Under the pieces are notes generated by a model. That model saw only the letters and a program-made list of their open reading frames with translations, searched no databases and was not told where the DNA came from. Of a stretch of DNA of 61,446 nt, positions 21,486 to 30,205 are shown in pieces (the first letter of the stretch is position 1; each line of letters starts with the position of its first letter). This DNA is from a virus, in the IMG/VR virus record IMGVR_UViG_3300036761_000480, positions 1 to 61,446 of that record, one strand, 5' to 3'. The translations under genes were made by a program, and so were the position numbers.

Positions 21486-24400
21486 TTAACAACATCATTT
21501 ACAAGTCCGCTTGCAGTTATTTGTAATGCGTACCAAATACCATTTCTAATTGCTCTATACCAATTTCCATCACCTATGAAATTATCCGTACAATCCGAAT
21601 CATTATATATGTAGTCGCCAGGAACTGGTGGATAATGGCCCTCAGGCATATATAATGTTCCCGTTGGTGATCCTCCAGCGCAAGCTAAAATTGACGAACC
21701 GTAACTACTAATTAAATAAACCCCATATGCTACAAATGCGGGTGGTGTAGGAGTAGTCGGCGGTGCAATAGGATTGCCTTCACAATCTACACATGCGCTA
21801 TGACCAAACGAATCTAATGATACAATGCCAATATTCATATAACCTAAATCTATATAATCCTGTTCAGTTGTTGTAGATCCAGCAACTATATATGCGTAAT
21901 TTGGATCACAATTGACTCCTCCCCATACAAGATTTCCTGAACTAAGATATCCTGAAAGAGATTGTGCATAATAATAATTACCTATATAACCTTCAACACA
22001 TTTAACTAATCTATAATAGAATGCTTCAGGTGGATAAGGAGTAGGTGTTACTATTGGAGTTGCCGTTACTGTTACTGTTGGAGTAGGTGGTATTGGGCTT
22101 GGCGTTGGCGTTATATCAGGAATCGGGCAACCGACTACGCCAGTTGAAAATGCCCCTTTTGGCCCAAAATATTTAATTAACAAATCTAATGCTGAATTTC
22201 CGGGTCTTAATCCAAAATAAAATAAGAAAGGAGATGATAATACTTGATGTCGCCCGTCATAATTTTGAACAGTTTGAAATATAAATGTTTCTCTATCTCC
22301 CTTTACATATTCATATGGTTGCAATGTCCATGTTTTATTAACAACAACATATATAAGACCTTTTTGTGGATCCTTTATTGATCCTAATGTGACATATAAC
22401 CACAAATCACCTTCTATATATTGTAATGCCCCATTTGGCGATTCATCAGCTGGATAGTAACTAATTATTTCAAACCGTTCTAATATATCTACAGTACTGC
22501 CAGTTACACTAAATGTACTATGGTCTATTGTCATTGGCATTAAAAGATACTCTTCCTCACCATCAGGCATTAAATAATTTGTTCTTCCTATTCTTAAAAA
22601 CAAAGAATCATAAATTGTGGTTTCGGTTACTCCGCTTATAGAGAACATTCTTTGTAGTGGCATTGAGGCAATTGCTGTCTTGTCCCACGCTTGATCATCG
22701 GATATAGGCCCGTAACCTCCAAACCCTGTACCTCCTTTATCCCATAAATAAAATGGAACTGTTTGTGAATAATCACCTAATCTATTATTAAGACACATTC
22801 TAATATGAGCCCCATTAGAATCGAATTTTAAATCTATTGGTGTTGGGCCGAAATCATTACCCGATTTAAAATATTCAGCAAAATTTATATCTTCAGGATC
22901 TAAATATTCATCATTATACATATAATAATGAGGGCTATCTAAATCAAAAGCCTCAATACCTGCCTCACAATTAATTGATATCAATTGGGTAATATCTCCA
23001 TCAAAAACTTTTATTCTATGATTATATGCTGGGCCGTCAAAAAAATCATTAATATCAAAATTCGAATTAGTAATATCCATCCTATAGTTTATTGCATACT
23101 CTACAATATTTGCCGCGTCCTGATAAGATGTTGATCCGATATCCCTGATTACCGAGCATGCTGGGTCAACCGCAGGATCATAACATATTTCATATAAAAA
23201 TTCATCCCTAACTCCCACATCATAAAAGGTGGTAGGGTGTAGAATTTCCTTGGCGCCGCTGGTTGGATTCGTTTGTCCTATAAACCCACTTGCTAAATTA
23301 TAGGGCGTGCTTCTATAATAAAAATTCTTATCCAATATATTAAAGAAAACAAGTTCTCGTGGATATCTGGTTCCTCTTTGATTTAGATCATATATATCTT
23401 CATTATCCCATCGAACTCTTTTATCAAATTTGAAAAAATATAATAAACCATTTAACCAATTATCTATAAAAGAATAATTTACAACACCTCCACAAAACGA
23501 TAATCCGATTCTTTTTCGTCTATACCATTCTTGTATAGCTGGAGTGTTATTACTTCTACCTCTTATTACTGGAATTATAGTGAACTCACCATCTCTAAAT
23601 TCAGAATACCCAGATTTGGTTTTTCTATCATATATTCCTCTCCCTATTCTACGGTAAGGCACATATCTCGGCATTCTCAGAGCTCCTGTTCGACCAATTA
23701 CTGTTGATAACAAATTAACGCGAATCGCATCTGGAAGAATAGATTCCATATATGTCGGATCTTCCAAATATACTCCACTACTAGGATGAAGAGGTAAATA
23801 AGTACTTCCATATGTTGTTCCAGATGACCAAATATATGACATTCTTATACCCTCATTATATGTCTTGTCATATTTAGTACACCCTTCTTCAATTTCAGTA
23901 GTGGTTGTGCCTGTTAATATTACCTCTTTTGCGTATGCCCTATCGTATATTCTTATAACAACATATAGATAAGTATCAACAAATGGATCGGAATTATTGA
24001 TACCTGTTAATTCTTCAAACACATCAGAAGGATATGTCACTTGCCAATTTCCGCCATAATCAACAAATGTTATATCCTCGGAACTCTGGATCGGCGACTG
24101 AAGATTTGAAACATACTCACTTATAATTGTTTGCCTGGTTACATTTGCCCACCCGTATATTTCAACCACATATCTTGGCACTGTACCTAATCCATCGATA
24201 TATATCAAATTAGTTACATCTGATAACATATCAAGAGCTGAAAAATCTAATGCTGGAGCTCCTACACATGGACTATCAGGATCTCTTGCATATTCTCCAG
24301 GAAAGAAATTAGAGGTTTCCGTTACTCCAGTCAAAAATGTTGAATCTGTTATAGTGTTACGCCAGATGTCATCTGTTGGCGGGAGATTATTCGGAACAAC

Positions 24401-26347
24401 AAATCCGATTGCATTAATATTTGGCCCCCATGAATAATTAAGATGAACTTCCATTTTGATTTCAGCCATTCTACAATATGAATCAGCATATGATGTATCA
24501 GATATCACGGATTCATTTACAGTTGAGCATTCCTCACAATCTGGATAAATTGTTAGAGGAAGTTGTTGCGTAAACCTATCTTGAATTCTATATGCTAAAT
24601 CTTCTAATTGTTCAGAAAATCTTCTGAATGGCCTCCACGAACCAAGACCTAATCCGTAAAAAAAACTATGTATTGCATAGAAAAATTTTCCCAATAATTC
24701 ACCAATCTTTACAAAAATAACGGTAACAATATATTGTAAAAACAACAATACCTGAGATAATATTAAATTAAACTTAGCTCTATTTTTAAATCCAAAATTA
24801 GTTGGGAAATAGTTGGCGCTGGATGCACAATCTTCATCTGCCGTTGGTCTTATTTGTTTAATGCCTAAAAATGAATCTCGTTTATTTCCATCAAAATGAG
24901 ATCCCTGAAATGATGAAACGGTATATACTTTACCATATATAAATTTATAAAAATAATCTTCAGGTATGTTATTATTATTAATTCCAAGCATTAAATCTTT
25001 TTTATGTGATTTCTCAGACGTGCCGTAATTTGTTGTAACTAATGATGTTGTACCTGTTGGAGGGATCACAGTTATATAATCTTCAAATACTTCTGAAAAT
25101 TGATATGTTGCTAACATGCCTTCATTGAATTCTATATCATCGCCATACCCATAAGATGTCCCCTGAGAATTTGGATTAAATTCTCTAATATTTGGTACGA
25201 GATATTTTGCAGTTGTTATTTTACCATCTGATACATCTAATCCAAATCTAAATCTAGCAATAGCTGTGGTAGCAATCCCTTTATTTGCGTCGTTTGTTGT
25301 TTCTTGTTCTCCAAATTCATTTGTATAAACATACTCTAAATTCATTGGTAAGACTGCCATAATAATGCCGTCTTCATCAATAACTTCAGTAATGTTTAAA
25401 GTTTCTAATTCTGGATAAAGTGTAACACCATCAGATGCATAAACTTTACGCCCCGTATAGCGAATACACTCAACACTTCCACTTGTAGTTTGTAAATTAC
25501 ATTTATATCCTGTATTTTTTTTGATTCTTCCGCTTCTTTTAACAGCATCACTATTATCATCTGTCACCGCTGATGCTAGGATTAATGATATTGGTTCTAT
25601 TTTAATACCTTTACTTGATAAATCGAAATCTGTTCTTGTTATTCCTATTTCACATAATTCTTCATTACCCCAAAATGGATACACATTTATAGTTTGATCA
25701 TATGAAATTATTTGTGGTAACCCATCAATGTCGGAACTTGATTTAAATTTATAATATCTTTCAAATTCATCAAGTCCAACGCCCCTTTTAATAAAATCAT
25801 ATGGCCTAAGTGAAAAACAACCAATATCTGATAAATCAATATCAACATGTAAAACTTGGGTTCCAACTGGAACTCCCCATATCATAAAATCTCCAGAACT
25901 GTTTGTTTTAACAGTATATTTGTAATAACTTTCGAATACTTCAAGACATTCTTCTCTTGTCAAGATATCTTCTTGATCAAAAAATGTTCCTGTTGGAGCG
26001 TGTCCTGAATGCTGCTGTCTTGCTGGTAGTAAATTATATCGATACCCATTTTCATCTTTATCGATCACACTTGTATATGGATATAATTTCGAAATAACCG
26101 GATCATCTACATCGAGATCGCTTTGAGGAATAAAAATTGAGACTTTTGCGTTAGGAACGCCAAACCCATTATTAGCTGAAATACGACCTACAACAACTCC
26201 ATATTCAGAACAATTACCTGATGCATATATGTCTTTCTGCGAGAATTTTAGTGAGAGTATTTCAATCAAATCATATGTATCTAAAATTTCAACATTAACC
26301 TTTTGATCTCTTCCGATATTGGTATATATTCTGTGTTTTTGTATCAT
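21479..26347 (-). CDS. Giant virion structural protein with carboxypeptidase-regulatory-like N-terminal segment
   Basis: 1622 residues, first gene of the large fibre operon after the IS element. Residues about 45-180 (EYGVVVGRISANNGFGVPNAKV and later SSGDFMIWGVPVGTQVLHVDID) resemble the carboxypeptidase-regulatory/prealbumin-like fold common in Bacteroidota surface proteins. Residues about 522-569 contain a long hydrophobic stretch (VLLFLQYIVTVIFVKIGELLG then FFYAIHSFFYGLGLG) that could insert in or contact membrane. The C-terminal ~170 residues follow a TPTPSPIPPTPT linker and are split by a second proline-rich linker, like two small tip domains. Structural role fairly sure; function in the particle is unknown. 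Confidence 0.78.
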   Translation of the reverse strand: MIQKHRIYTNIGRDQKVNVEILDTYDLIEILSLKFSQKDIYASGNCSEYGVVVGRISANNGFGVPNAKVSIFIPQSDLDVDDPVISKLYPYTSVIDKDENGYRYNLLPARQQHSGHAPTGTFFDQEDILTREECLEVFESYYKYTVKTNSSGDFMIWGVPVGTQVLHVDIDLSDIGCFSLRPYDFIKRGVGLDEFERYYKFKSSSDIDGLPQIISYDQTINVYPFWGNEELCEIGITRTDFDLSSKGIKIEPISLILASAVTDDNSDAVKRSGRIKKNTGYKCNLQTTSGSVECIRYTGRKVYASDGVTLYPELETLNITEVIDEDGIIMAVLPMNLEYVYTNEFGEQETTNDANKGIATTAIARFRFGLDVSDGKITTAKYLVPNIREFNPNSQGTSYGYGDDIEFNEGMLATYQFSEVFEDYITVIPPTGTTSLVTTNYGTSEKSHKKDLMLGINNNNIPEDYFYKFIYGKVYTVSSFQGSHFDGNKRDSFLGIKQIRPTADEDCASSANYFPTNFGFKNRAKFNLILSQVLLFLQYIVTVIFVKIGELLGKFFYAIHSFFYGLGLGSWRPFRRFSEQLEDLAYRIQDRFTQQLPLTIYPDCEECSTVNESVISDTSYADSYCRMAEIKMEVHLNYSWGPNINAIGFVVPNNLPPTDDIWRNTITDSTFLTGVTETSNFFPGEYARDPDSPCVGAPALDFSALDMLSDVTNLIYIDGLGTVPRYVVEIYGWANVTRQTIISEYVSNLQSPIQSSEDITFVDYGGNWQVTYPSDVFEELTGINNSDPFVDTYLYVVIRIYDRAYAKEVILTGTTTTEIEEGCTKYDKTYNEGIRMSYIWSSGTTYGSTYLPLHPSSGVYLEDPTYMESILPDAIRVNLLSTVIGRTGALRMPRYVPYRRIGRGIYDRKTKSGYSEFRDGEFTIIPVIRGRSNNTPAIQEWYRRKRIGLSFCGGVVNYSFIDNWLNGLLYFFKFDKRVRWDNEDIYDLNQRGTRYPRELVFFNILDKNFYYRSTPYNLASGFIGQTNPTSGAKEILHPTTFYDVGVRDEFLYEICYDPAVDPACSVIRDIGSTSYQDAANIVEYAINYRMDITNSNFDINDFFDGPAYNHRIKVFDGDITQLISINCEAGIEAFDLDSPHYYMYNDEYLDPEDINFAEYFKSGNDFGPTPIDLKFDSNGAHIRMCLNNRLGDYSQTVPFYLWDKGGTGFGGYGPISDDQAWDKTAIASMPLQRMFSISGVTETTIYDSLFLRIGRTNYLMPDGEEEYLLMPMTIDHSTFSVTGSTVDILERFEIISYYPADESPNGALQYIEGDLWLYVTLGSIKDPQKGLIYVVVNKTWTLQPYEYVKGDRETFIFQTVQNYDGRHQVLSSPFLFYFGLRPGNSALDLLIKYFGPKGAFSTGVVGCPIPDITPTPSPIPPTPTVTVTATPIVTPTPYPPEAFYYRLVKCVEGYIGNYYYAQSLSGYLSSGNLVWGGVNCDPNYAYIVAGSTTTEQDYIDLGYMNIGIVSLDSFGHSACVDCEGNPIAPPTTPTPPAFVAYGVYLISSYGSSILACAGGSPTGTLYMPEGHYPPVPGDYIYNDSDCTDNFIGDGNWYRAIRNGIWYALQITASGLVNDVVNC

Positions 26348-26365
26348 CTCATATGTGAACTATTC

Positions 26366-26375
26366 TTATAAATAG
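26366..26375 (-). promoter_or_regulatory. Possible promoter element CTATTTATAA between the IS end and the 1622-aa gene
   Basis: The minus strand reads CTATTTATAA 18 nt before the ATG of the 1622-aa gene, inside a weak inverted repeat (CTATT...AATAG). It resembles the TATATTTATA word before other genes. If real, it would let the fibre operon be transcribed independently of the inserted IS element. Confidence 0.25.
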
Positions 26376-26401
26376 AAACTTTTCAGTTTTCCATAAGATA
26401 C

Positions 26402-26560
26402 GTGAACTACCCTCTAACTAAAATTTATGGGCTTCATGAGTCATCACTCCCACTAATGTGGGCAGTTCGTCATGATTTTCTTGTCTATGTTCCACAGACA
26501 AATAATTTCTTAAAGCAAAATTCTTAATATTTATAGCGGCGTTAAAATCTCTATCATGTA
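26402..26560 (-). ncRNA. Predicted omega RNA (reRNA) region of tnpB
   Basis: In IS605 elements the guide RNA covers the end of tnpB and the right end, with the guide read from flanking DNA. Here the conserved end is GGGTAGTTCAC and the guide would be the following 16-20 nt (GTATCTTATGG...). The terminal hairpin next to the end is poorly paired (CCCATAA...TTAGAGGG). The 5' limit is a guess. Confidence 0.5.
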
Positions 26561-27581
26561 CAGTACCACAACCATTACATATCCATTCTCTGTCTTTCAA
26601 TTCGAGTTCTTTATTAATATTGCCACAAATATGACAAGTTTTACTTGATGGTTCGAATCTTCCAATTTGTAAAATATTTTTACCATACCATTCTGATTTA
26701 TATTTCAACATATCAACAAACATTCCCCATCCAACATCTGAAATTGATTGAGATAGGTTATGATTTTGTAACATACCCTTAATATTAAGATTTTCAGTGG
26801 CAACACTATCGTGGCTCTTGATTAGTTGCGTTGAAATTTTATTTAAATAATCTTTGCGTTGATTAGTAACATATTCATACAAAATATTTAATCTATGTTT
26901 TGTTCGTTTACCTTTATATTTTGAATATTTACTCTGAATATATTTTAATCTTGATTCTGATTTTTTAAAAAATTTGGGATTATCGAACCTCAATCCATCA
27001 GAAGTAACTAAAAATGATTTAATACCCAAATCAATTCCAATGGTATTATTAATGGTTATATTGGATTTAATCGGAGTTACTATATTATTTTCAACTAATA
27101 TCGACACAAAATATTTACCCGTCGGTGTTTTACTAATAGTGGCTTGTTTGATGATTCCTTTAAATACTCTATGTAATATAATTTTAATACCTTTTTTAAA
27201 TTTAGGAATGATCAATTTATTATTATCAAAATCCACAATAACATTTTGTGGTATGTTAAAAGATTGTCTTGCTGATTTCTTTTTAAAATTTGGGAAATCT
27301 GCTTGTCCCTTAAAAAATTTAGTAAAAGCGTTATCCAAATGCGTTATTGATTGTTGCAATGATTGTGAGTTAATTTCTTTAAGCCAAGCACATTCTTTTT
27401 TTAAATCAGGAAGTTGTTTCATTAAATCAAAACATCCTAAATTAACTTTGTTGCCGGCATATGCGGTTTGCTTCGTTTCTAAAGCGAGATTATATAAAAA
27501 TCTACAACTACCAATATGTTTGTTTATTAGTTCTTGTTGAGTCCTAGTCGGTTCGATTCGATATTTATACGATTTAATCAT
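26418..27581 (-). CDS. tnpB: TnpB, RNA-guided RuvC-type endonuclease of IS200/IS605
   Basis: 387 residues, normal TnpB length. The N-terminal helix-turn-helix/OrfB region starts MIKSYKYRIEPTRTQQELIN. The split RuvC active site appears complete: Asp184 in IGIDLGIK, Glu263 in VATENLNIKGM and the Asp of HDRDFNAAINI (343-352). A zinc ribbon lies between (Cys316, Cys319, Cys335, Cys338). TnpB proteins cut DNA guided by an omega RNA made from the 3' end of the gene and the element's right end, next to a short target-adjacent motif. The last codons (ENHDELPTLVGVMTHEAH) overlap that RNA region. The gene looks intact; whether it is expressed is unknown. The ATG lies 4 nt after a GATATTTATA word, so it may use a phage-like promoter. 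Confidence 0.95.
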   Translation of the reverse strand: MIKSYKYRIEPTRTQQELINKHIGSCRFLYNLALETKQTAYAGNKVNLGCFDLMKQLPDLKKECAWLKEINSQSLQQSITHLDNAFTKFFKGQADFPNFKKKSARQSFNIPQNVIVDFDNNKLIIPKFKKGIKIILHRVFKGIIKQATISKTPTGKYFVSILVENNIVTPIKSNITINNTIGIDLGIKSFLVTSDGLRFDNPKFFKKSESRLKYIQSKYSKYKGKRTKHRLNILYEYVTNQRKDYLNKISTQLIKSHDSVATENLNIKGMLQNHNLSQSISDVGWGMFVDMLKYKSEWYGKNILQIGRFEPSSKTCHICGNINKELELKDREWICNGCGTVHDRDFNAAINIKNFALRNYLSVEHRQENHDELPTLVGVMTHEAHKF

Positions 27582-27632
27582 CGAATATAAATATCGTGAT
27601 TTTATAGAAAAATCATTTTTATTTAAAAATAA

Positions 27633-29465
27633 TTAATATGTAGTCGAAGAAAGATTTTTTGTTCTTATTTTTATATCCACATTAGGAAATCTAATCTGAA
27701 ATATTTGATTTGACTTCATATATATAGTACTATCAGACTGTCGAATTTCTTTAGTTGCATCACTCACATATGACTGTGATACTTGAGATGATGAATAACT
27801 TCCTCCTGTTTTATTAAACACTCTTATATCCACCACGTTTACAACCCCGCCGACATTCCCGATTTCTCTCTTTAAATCACCAACTAATAACGGATCTCCC
27901 ATTTTCCTTTTCGTTGGTGAAAAGAATGATGTTGTCTGGTCAATAACAGTTTTTATAATATCGGTTGAATTTTCATTTTTATTGACAACTAAATCGATTT
28001 CTAATCCCATATCTATTACTTCACCACTTTGTATATCTAGATAATCATTTAACATCCTATAATTAGAAAGATAATTTAATACGTTATTTTTTAATGTATT
28101 TGAGACAGTATCAATTAAATTACCATTTTCATCATATGACAACATTTTAATTCTAACTTTATTATCTTCTTCCATTACATTAACTTTTGCTGGCGCTCCA
28201 TAAGTAGACGGCATAGTTTCAATCATTGATTTATAATCATTTAATGTTACTGCTCTATTTTGTGCAGCAAAATTATATGCTACCATATTTCTTATTTCTT
28301 CAATTGTTGGGGCGTCCGCTCCACCGATTGCTGGCGTAACATTCGTTACTCTCATTGACTGATTTACTTGATTATTTATTGAAGTATTTGGCCCATTTAC
28401 CATATAATCATATGAATCCATAGTTGTTATAACACTAATACCGATATTTGTATCTTTACCTCCGCCAATTCTATATTTTATAAACAATGTCGTGTTTGGT
28501 TTTGGTATTGCTCCCAGCGATATATTATTCAAGAATGTAGCAAGGTTTACTTTCATTGATCCACTCATATAATTGTCTAAGTTATCCATTGGATCGACAT
28601 TACCAGATCCGAAAGTTAACATAAAGTAGCCTTCTGGCAGGTATTCTGCACAAAATTTATTAGTAACTTTAACATAATCACCTGCTTTGAAATTGTCACT
28701 ATCAGATGCTGCCGTTGAATTTTCAATAAAAACTTTATCTTCGATCAATGATTTAACTTCATACCATTTATTTAGCGAAGAAATGAATTCATCTGATGTT
28801 GGATTTCCGCCAAAACTCGTTCCGTCTTTGTGTATAACTGACATCACTCCCAAAACATTTTTTTCAGGAAGATATATTTTTAGAAATGGCTTTTGATCCA
28901 CATCAGTAATAACTTTTCGATATATTCTTGTTATACCATTAATGACAGCTTCTCTTTTTGTTATTGTATATGATACTAATTTTTTATTGGTATTAAAATT
29001 CGGTATTTTTAATCTATTGGATTCACCTCTACTATTAAAAGGGCTTGAAAAATCCACATCTTCAACAATTTCAAAAACTTGTCCTCCACCTGAAACTTGA
29101 GATCCTGCTTTTAGTATTCCTTCATATCTTTCATCATCTTTATCTCCATTAACTGGCACATTTATACTAAAATCACATAAAGCCACAGATGGCCTTAATC
29201 CTGGTAATTTAATTCCATATGTTTTAGCAATGTGAAATAACGATTGTCTTTGCTGAGCAAAGTCCAACATTGTTTCTTGCCATACTCTATCAATATGAAA
29301 ATGTAGATTATCAGCTACAGCGGCATTTAAATCTAATAATACCGAATAGATTGAAGCATCGTTAAAATTAGAAATTAAATCTGGATAGTATTGTTGTGTT
29401 AATTTAACCAAGTCATCTCTAAGACTGGCAAAATCCCTTTGGGCATATGATATTCCTTTTGACAT
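27633..29465 (-). CDS. Baseplate wedge subunit gp6-like
   Basis: 610 residues (T4 gp6 is 660). The N-terminus is characteristic of gp6/baseplate J-like proteins: SYAQRDFASLRDDLVKLTQQ, then YYPDLISNFNDAS and LLDLNAAVADNLHFHIDRVW, followed by a beta-rich middle and a conserved DAPTIEEIRNMVAYNFAAQN / AVTLNDYKSMIETMPSTYG segment about residues 385-425. gp6 forms the inner iris of the T4 baseplate and joins neighbouring wedges. It starts 1 nt after the gp25-like gene stops, the usual gp25-gp6 order. The downstream side is now separated from the fibre genes by the IS element. Confidence 0.88.
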   Translation of the reverse strand: MSKGISYAQRDFASLRDDLVKLTQQYYPDLISNFNDASIYSVLLDLNAAVADNLHFHIDRVWQETMLDFAQQRQSLFHIAKTYGIKLPGLRPSVALCDFSINVPVNGDKDDERYEGILKAGSQVSGGGQVFEIVEDVDFSSPFNSRGESNRLKIPNFNTNKKLVSYTITKREAVINGITRIYRKVITDVDQKPFLKIYLPEKNVLGVMSVIHKDGTSFGGNPTSDEFISSLNKWYEVKSLIEDKVFIENSTAASDSDNFKAGDYVKVTNKFCAEYLPEGYFMLTFGSGNVDPMDNLDNYMSGSMKVNLATFLNNISLGAIPKPNTTLFIKYRIGGGKDTNIGISVITTMDSYDYMVNGPNTSINNQVNQSMRVTNVTPAIGGADAPTIEEIRNMVAYNFAAQNRAVTLNDYKSMIETMPSTYGAPAKVNVMEEDNKVRIKMLSYDENGNLIDTVSNTLKNNVLNYLSNYRMLNDYLDIQSGEVIDMGLEIDLVVNKNENSTDIIKTVIDQTTSFFSPTKRKMGDPLLVGDLKREIGNVGGVVNVVDIRVFNKTGGSYSSSQVSQSYVSDATKEIRQSDSTIYMKSNQIFQIRFPNVDIKIRTKNLSSTTY

Positions 29466-29466
29466 A

Positions 29467-29916
29467 TTAAATGTTTATTATTATAAAATCTGATGTTGAA
29501 AATGTTCCATTATTAACAGTATAATCTAATTTAACTCTTGCTGTGTATGGCTTAGACGAATCATCAGAAACTCTAAATAAGCGAGCATCTTCATCTTCTT
29601 GTGGCATTGACGGTGTTTCTGGATCATCTTCTGCCGACATAATAGCTATTGAATTTACATCTAAATTTGGTATATATTTTCTTATTCCTTCTCTTATTTC
29701 GTCTTCTATATGATTAAACGATACCACATCATTTTGATCGAAAATATATTCATATAATCTAGTACCGAAATCAGGTAAAAAATACCTACTACCTTTTCTT
29801 GTTAAAAGTAAATGTATAAGATCCGCTCTTACTTCTCTCTCAGGAGTAGATGTCATTCTTACATAATTTCCAATCGCACTATCCCTAAATGGATAATCTA
29901 TACCGTATGTTGCCAT
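29467..29916 (-). CDS. Baseplate wedge protein gp25-like
   Basis: 149 residues. GPW/gp25 family: IGNYVRMTSTPEREVRADLI, then TRKGSRYFLPDFGTRLYEYIF and EIREGIRKYIPNLDV are the classic conserved blocks (the family motif around 'R.....G.R.m.PdfG..l'). gp25 links the inner wedge to the tail sheath initiation site in T4 and in contractile systems generally. The C-terminal half (residues 100-149) has a DPETPSMPQEDEDAR acidic insert and a short beta segment. It lies directly before gp6. A TATATTTATG word sits 4 nt before the ATG. Confidence 0.92.
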   Translation of the reverse strand: MATYGIDYPFRDSAIGNYVRMTSTPEREVRADLIHLLLTRKGSRYFLPDFGTRLYEYIFDQNDVVSFNHIEDEIREGIRKYIPNLDVNSIAIMSAEDDPETPSMPQEDEDARLFRVSDDSSKPYTARVKLDYTVNNGTFSTSDFIIINI

Positions 29917-29963
29917 ATTTCATAAATATAATGAAATAAAAAAGATAATTATATGAAAAATAA

Positions 29964-29987
29964 AAACCCGTCGAATTAGACGGGTTT
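29964..29987 (-). terminator. Rho-independent terminator after the 60-aa gene
   Basis: A perfect 9-bp stem AAACCCGTC/GACGGGTTT with a 6-nt loop is followed on the minus strand by TTTTATTTTT. It separates the replication module (helicase, NrdJ, 60-aa gene) from the baseplate wedge genes. Confidence 0.85.
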
Positions 29988-29991
29988 AAAA

Positions 29992-30174
29992 TTACTTTTC
30001 GATATGGTCGTGTTTTTTTAACCATTCTTCGATGTAAGAAATGTCATTACTGACAAATCCATCGTAGAAATCTGCTTGAAAATCCCTTACAAGCGCTCGT
30101 AAGTCATATTGCGTTAAAAAATAACCGCCCATATACTTATCATTTTTTACAATTTTGTACTCTGCTGGTATCAT
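29992..30174 (-). CDS. Small hypothetical protein (60 aa)
   Basis: Begins MIPAEYKIVKNDKYMGGYFL and ends YIEEWLKKHDHIEK. It is not recognised. There is no signal peptide or membrane segment; the mixture of Tyr, Asp and Lys and a probable C-terminal helix suggest a small soluble cytoplasmic protein. It follows the ribonucleotide reductase by 31 nt and its stop is only 4 nt before a strong terminator, so it is the last gene of that transcript. The clean fit between reductase and terminator supports that it is real. Confidence 0.65.
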   Translation of the reverse strand: MIPAEYKIVKNDKYMGGYFLTQYDLRALVRDFQADFYDGFVSNDISYIEEWLKKHDHIEK

Positions 30175-30205
30175 TTAAATTATTTTTAATATAGTGCCCT
30201 TAAAT

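Larger units (their letters stand above)
26402..27632 (-). mobile_element. IS200/IS605-family element carrying tnpB only
   Basis: The element occupies the gap between baseplate gene gp6 and the 1622-aa fibre gene. It consists of tnpB plus ends: on the minus strand the right end closes with GGGTAGTTCAC (26402-26412), as in many IS605-type right ends, and the left side has a subterminal hairpin GATTTT/AAAATC at 27598-27614. No tnpA (Y1 transposase) is present, so mobility would need TnpA in trans. The left boundary is uncertain within 27615-27632. It interrupts no reading frame. Confidence 0.8.

Noticed and set aside
1-26347. Diversity-generating retroelement acting on the fibre tips
   Set aside because: No reverse transcriptase and no template/variable repeat pair is visible in the window.
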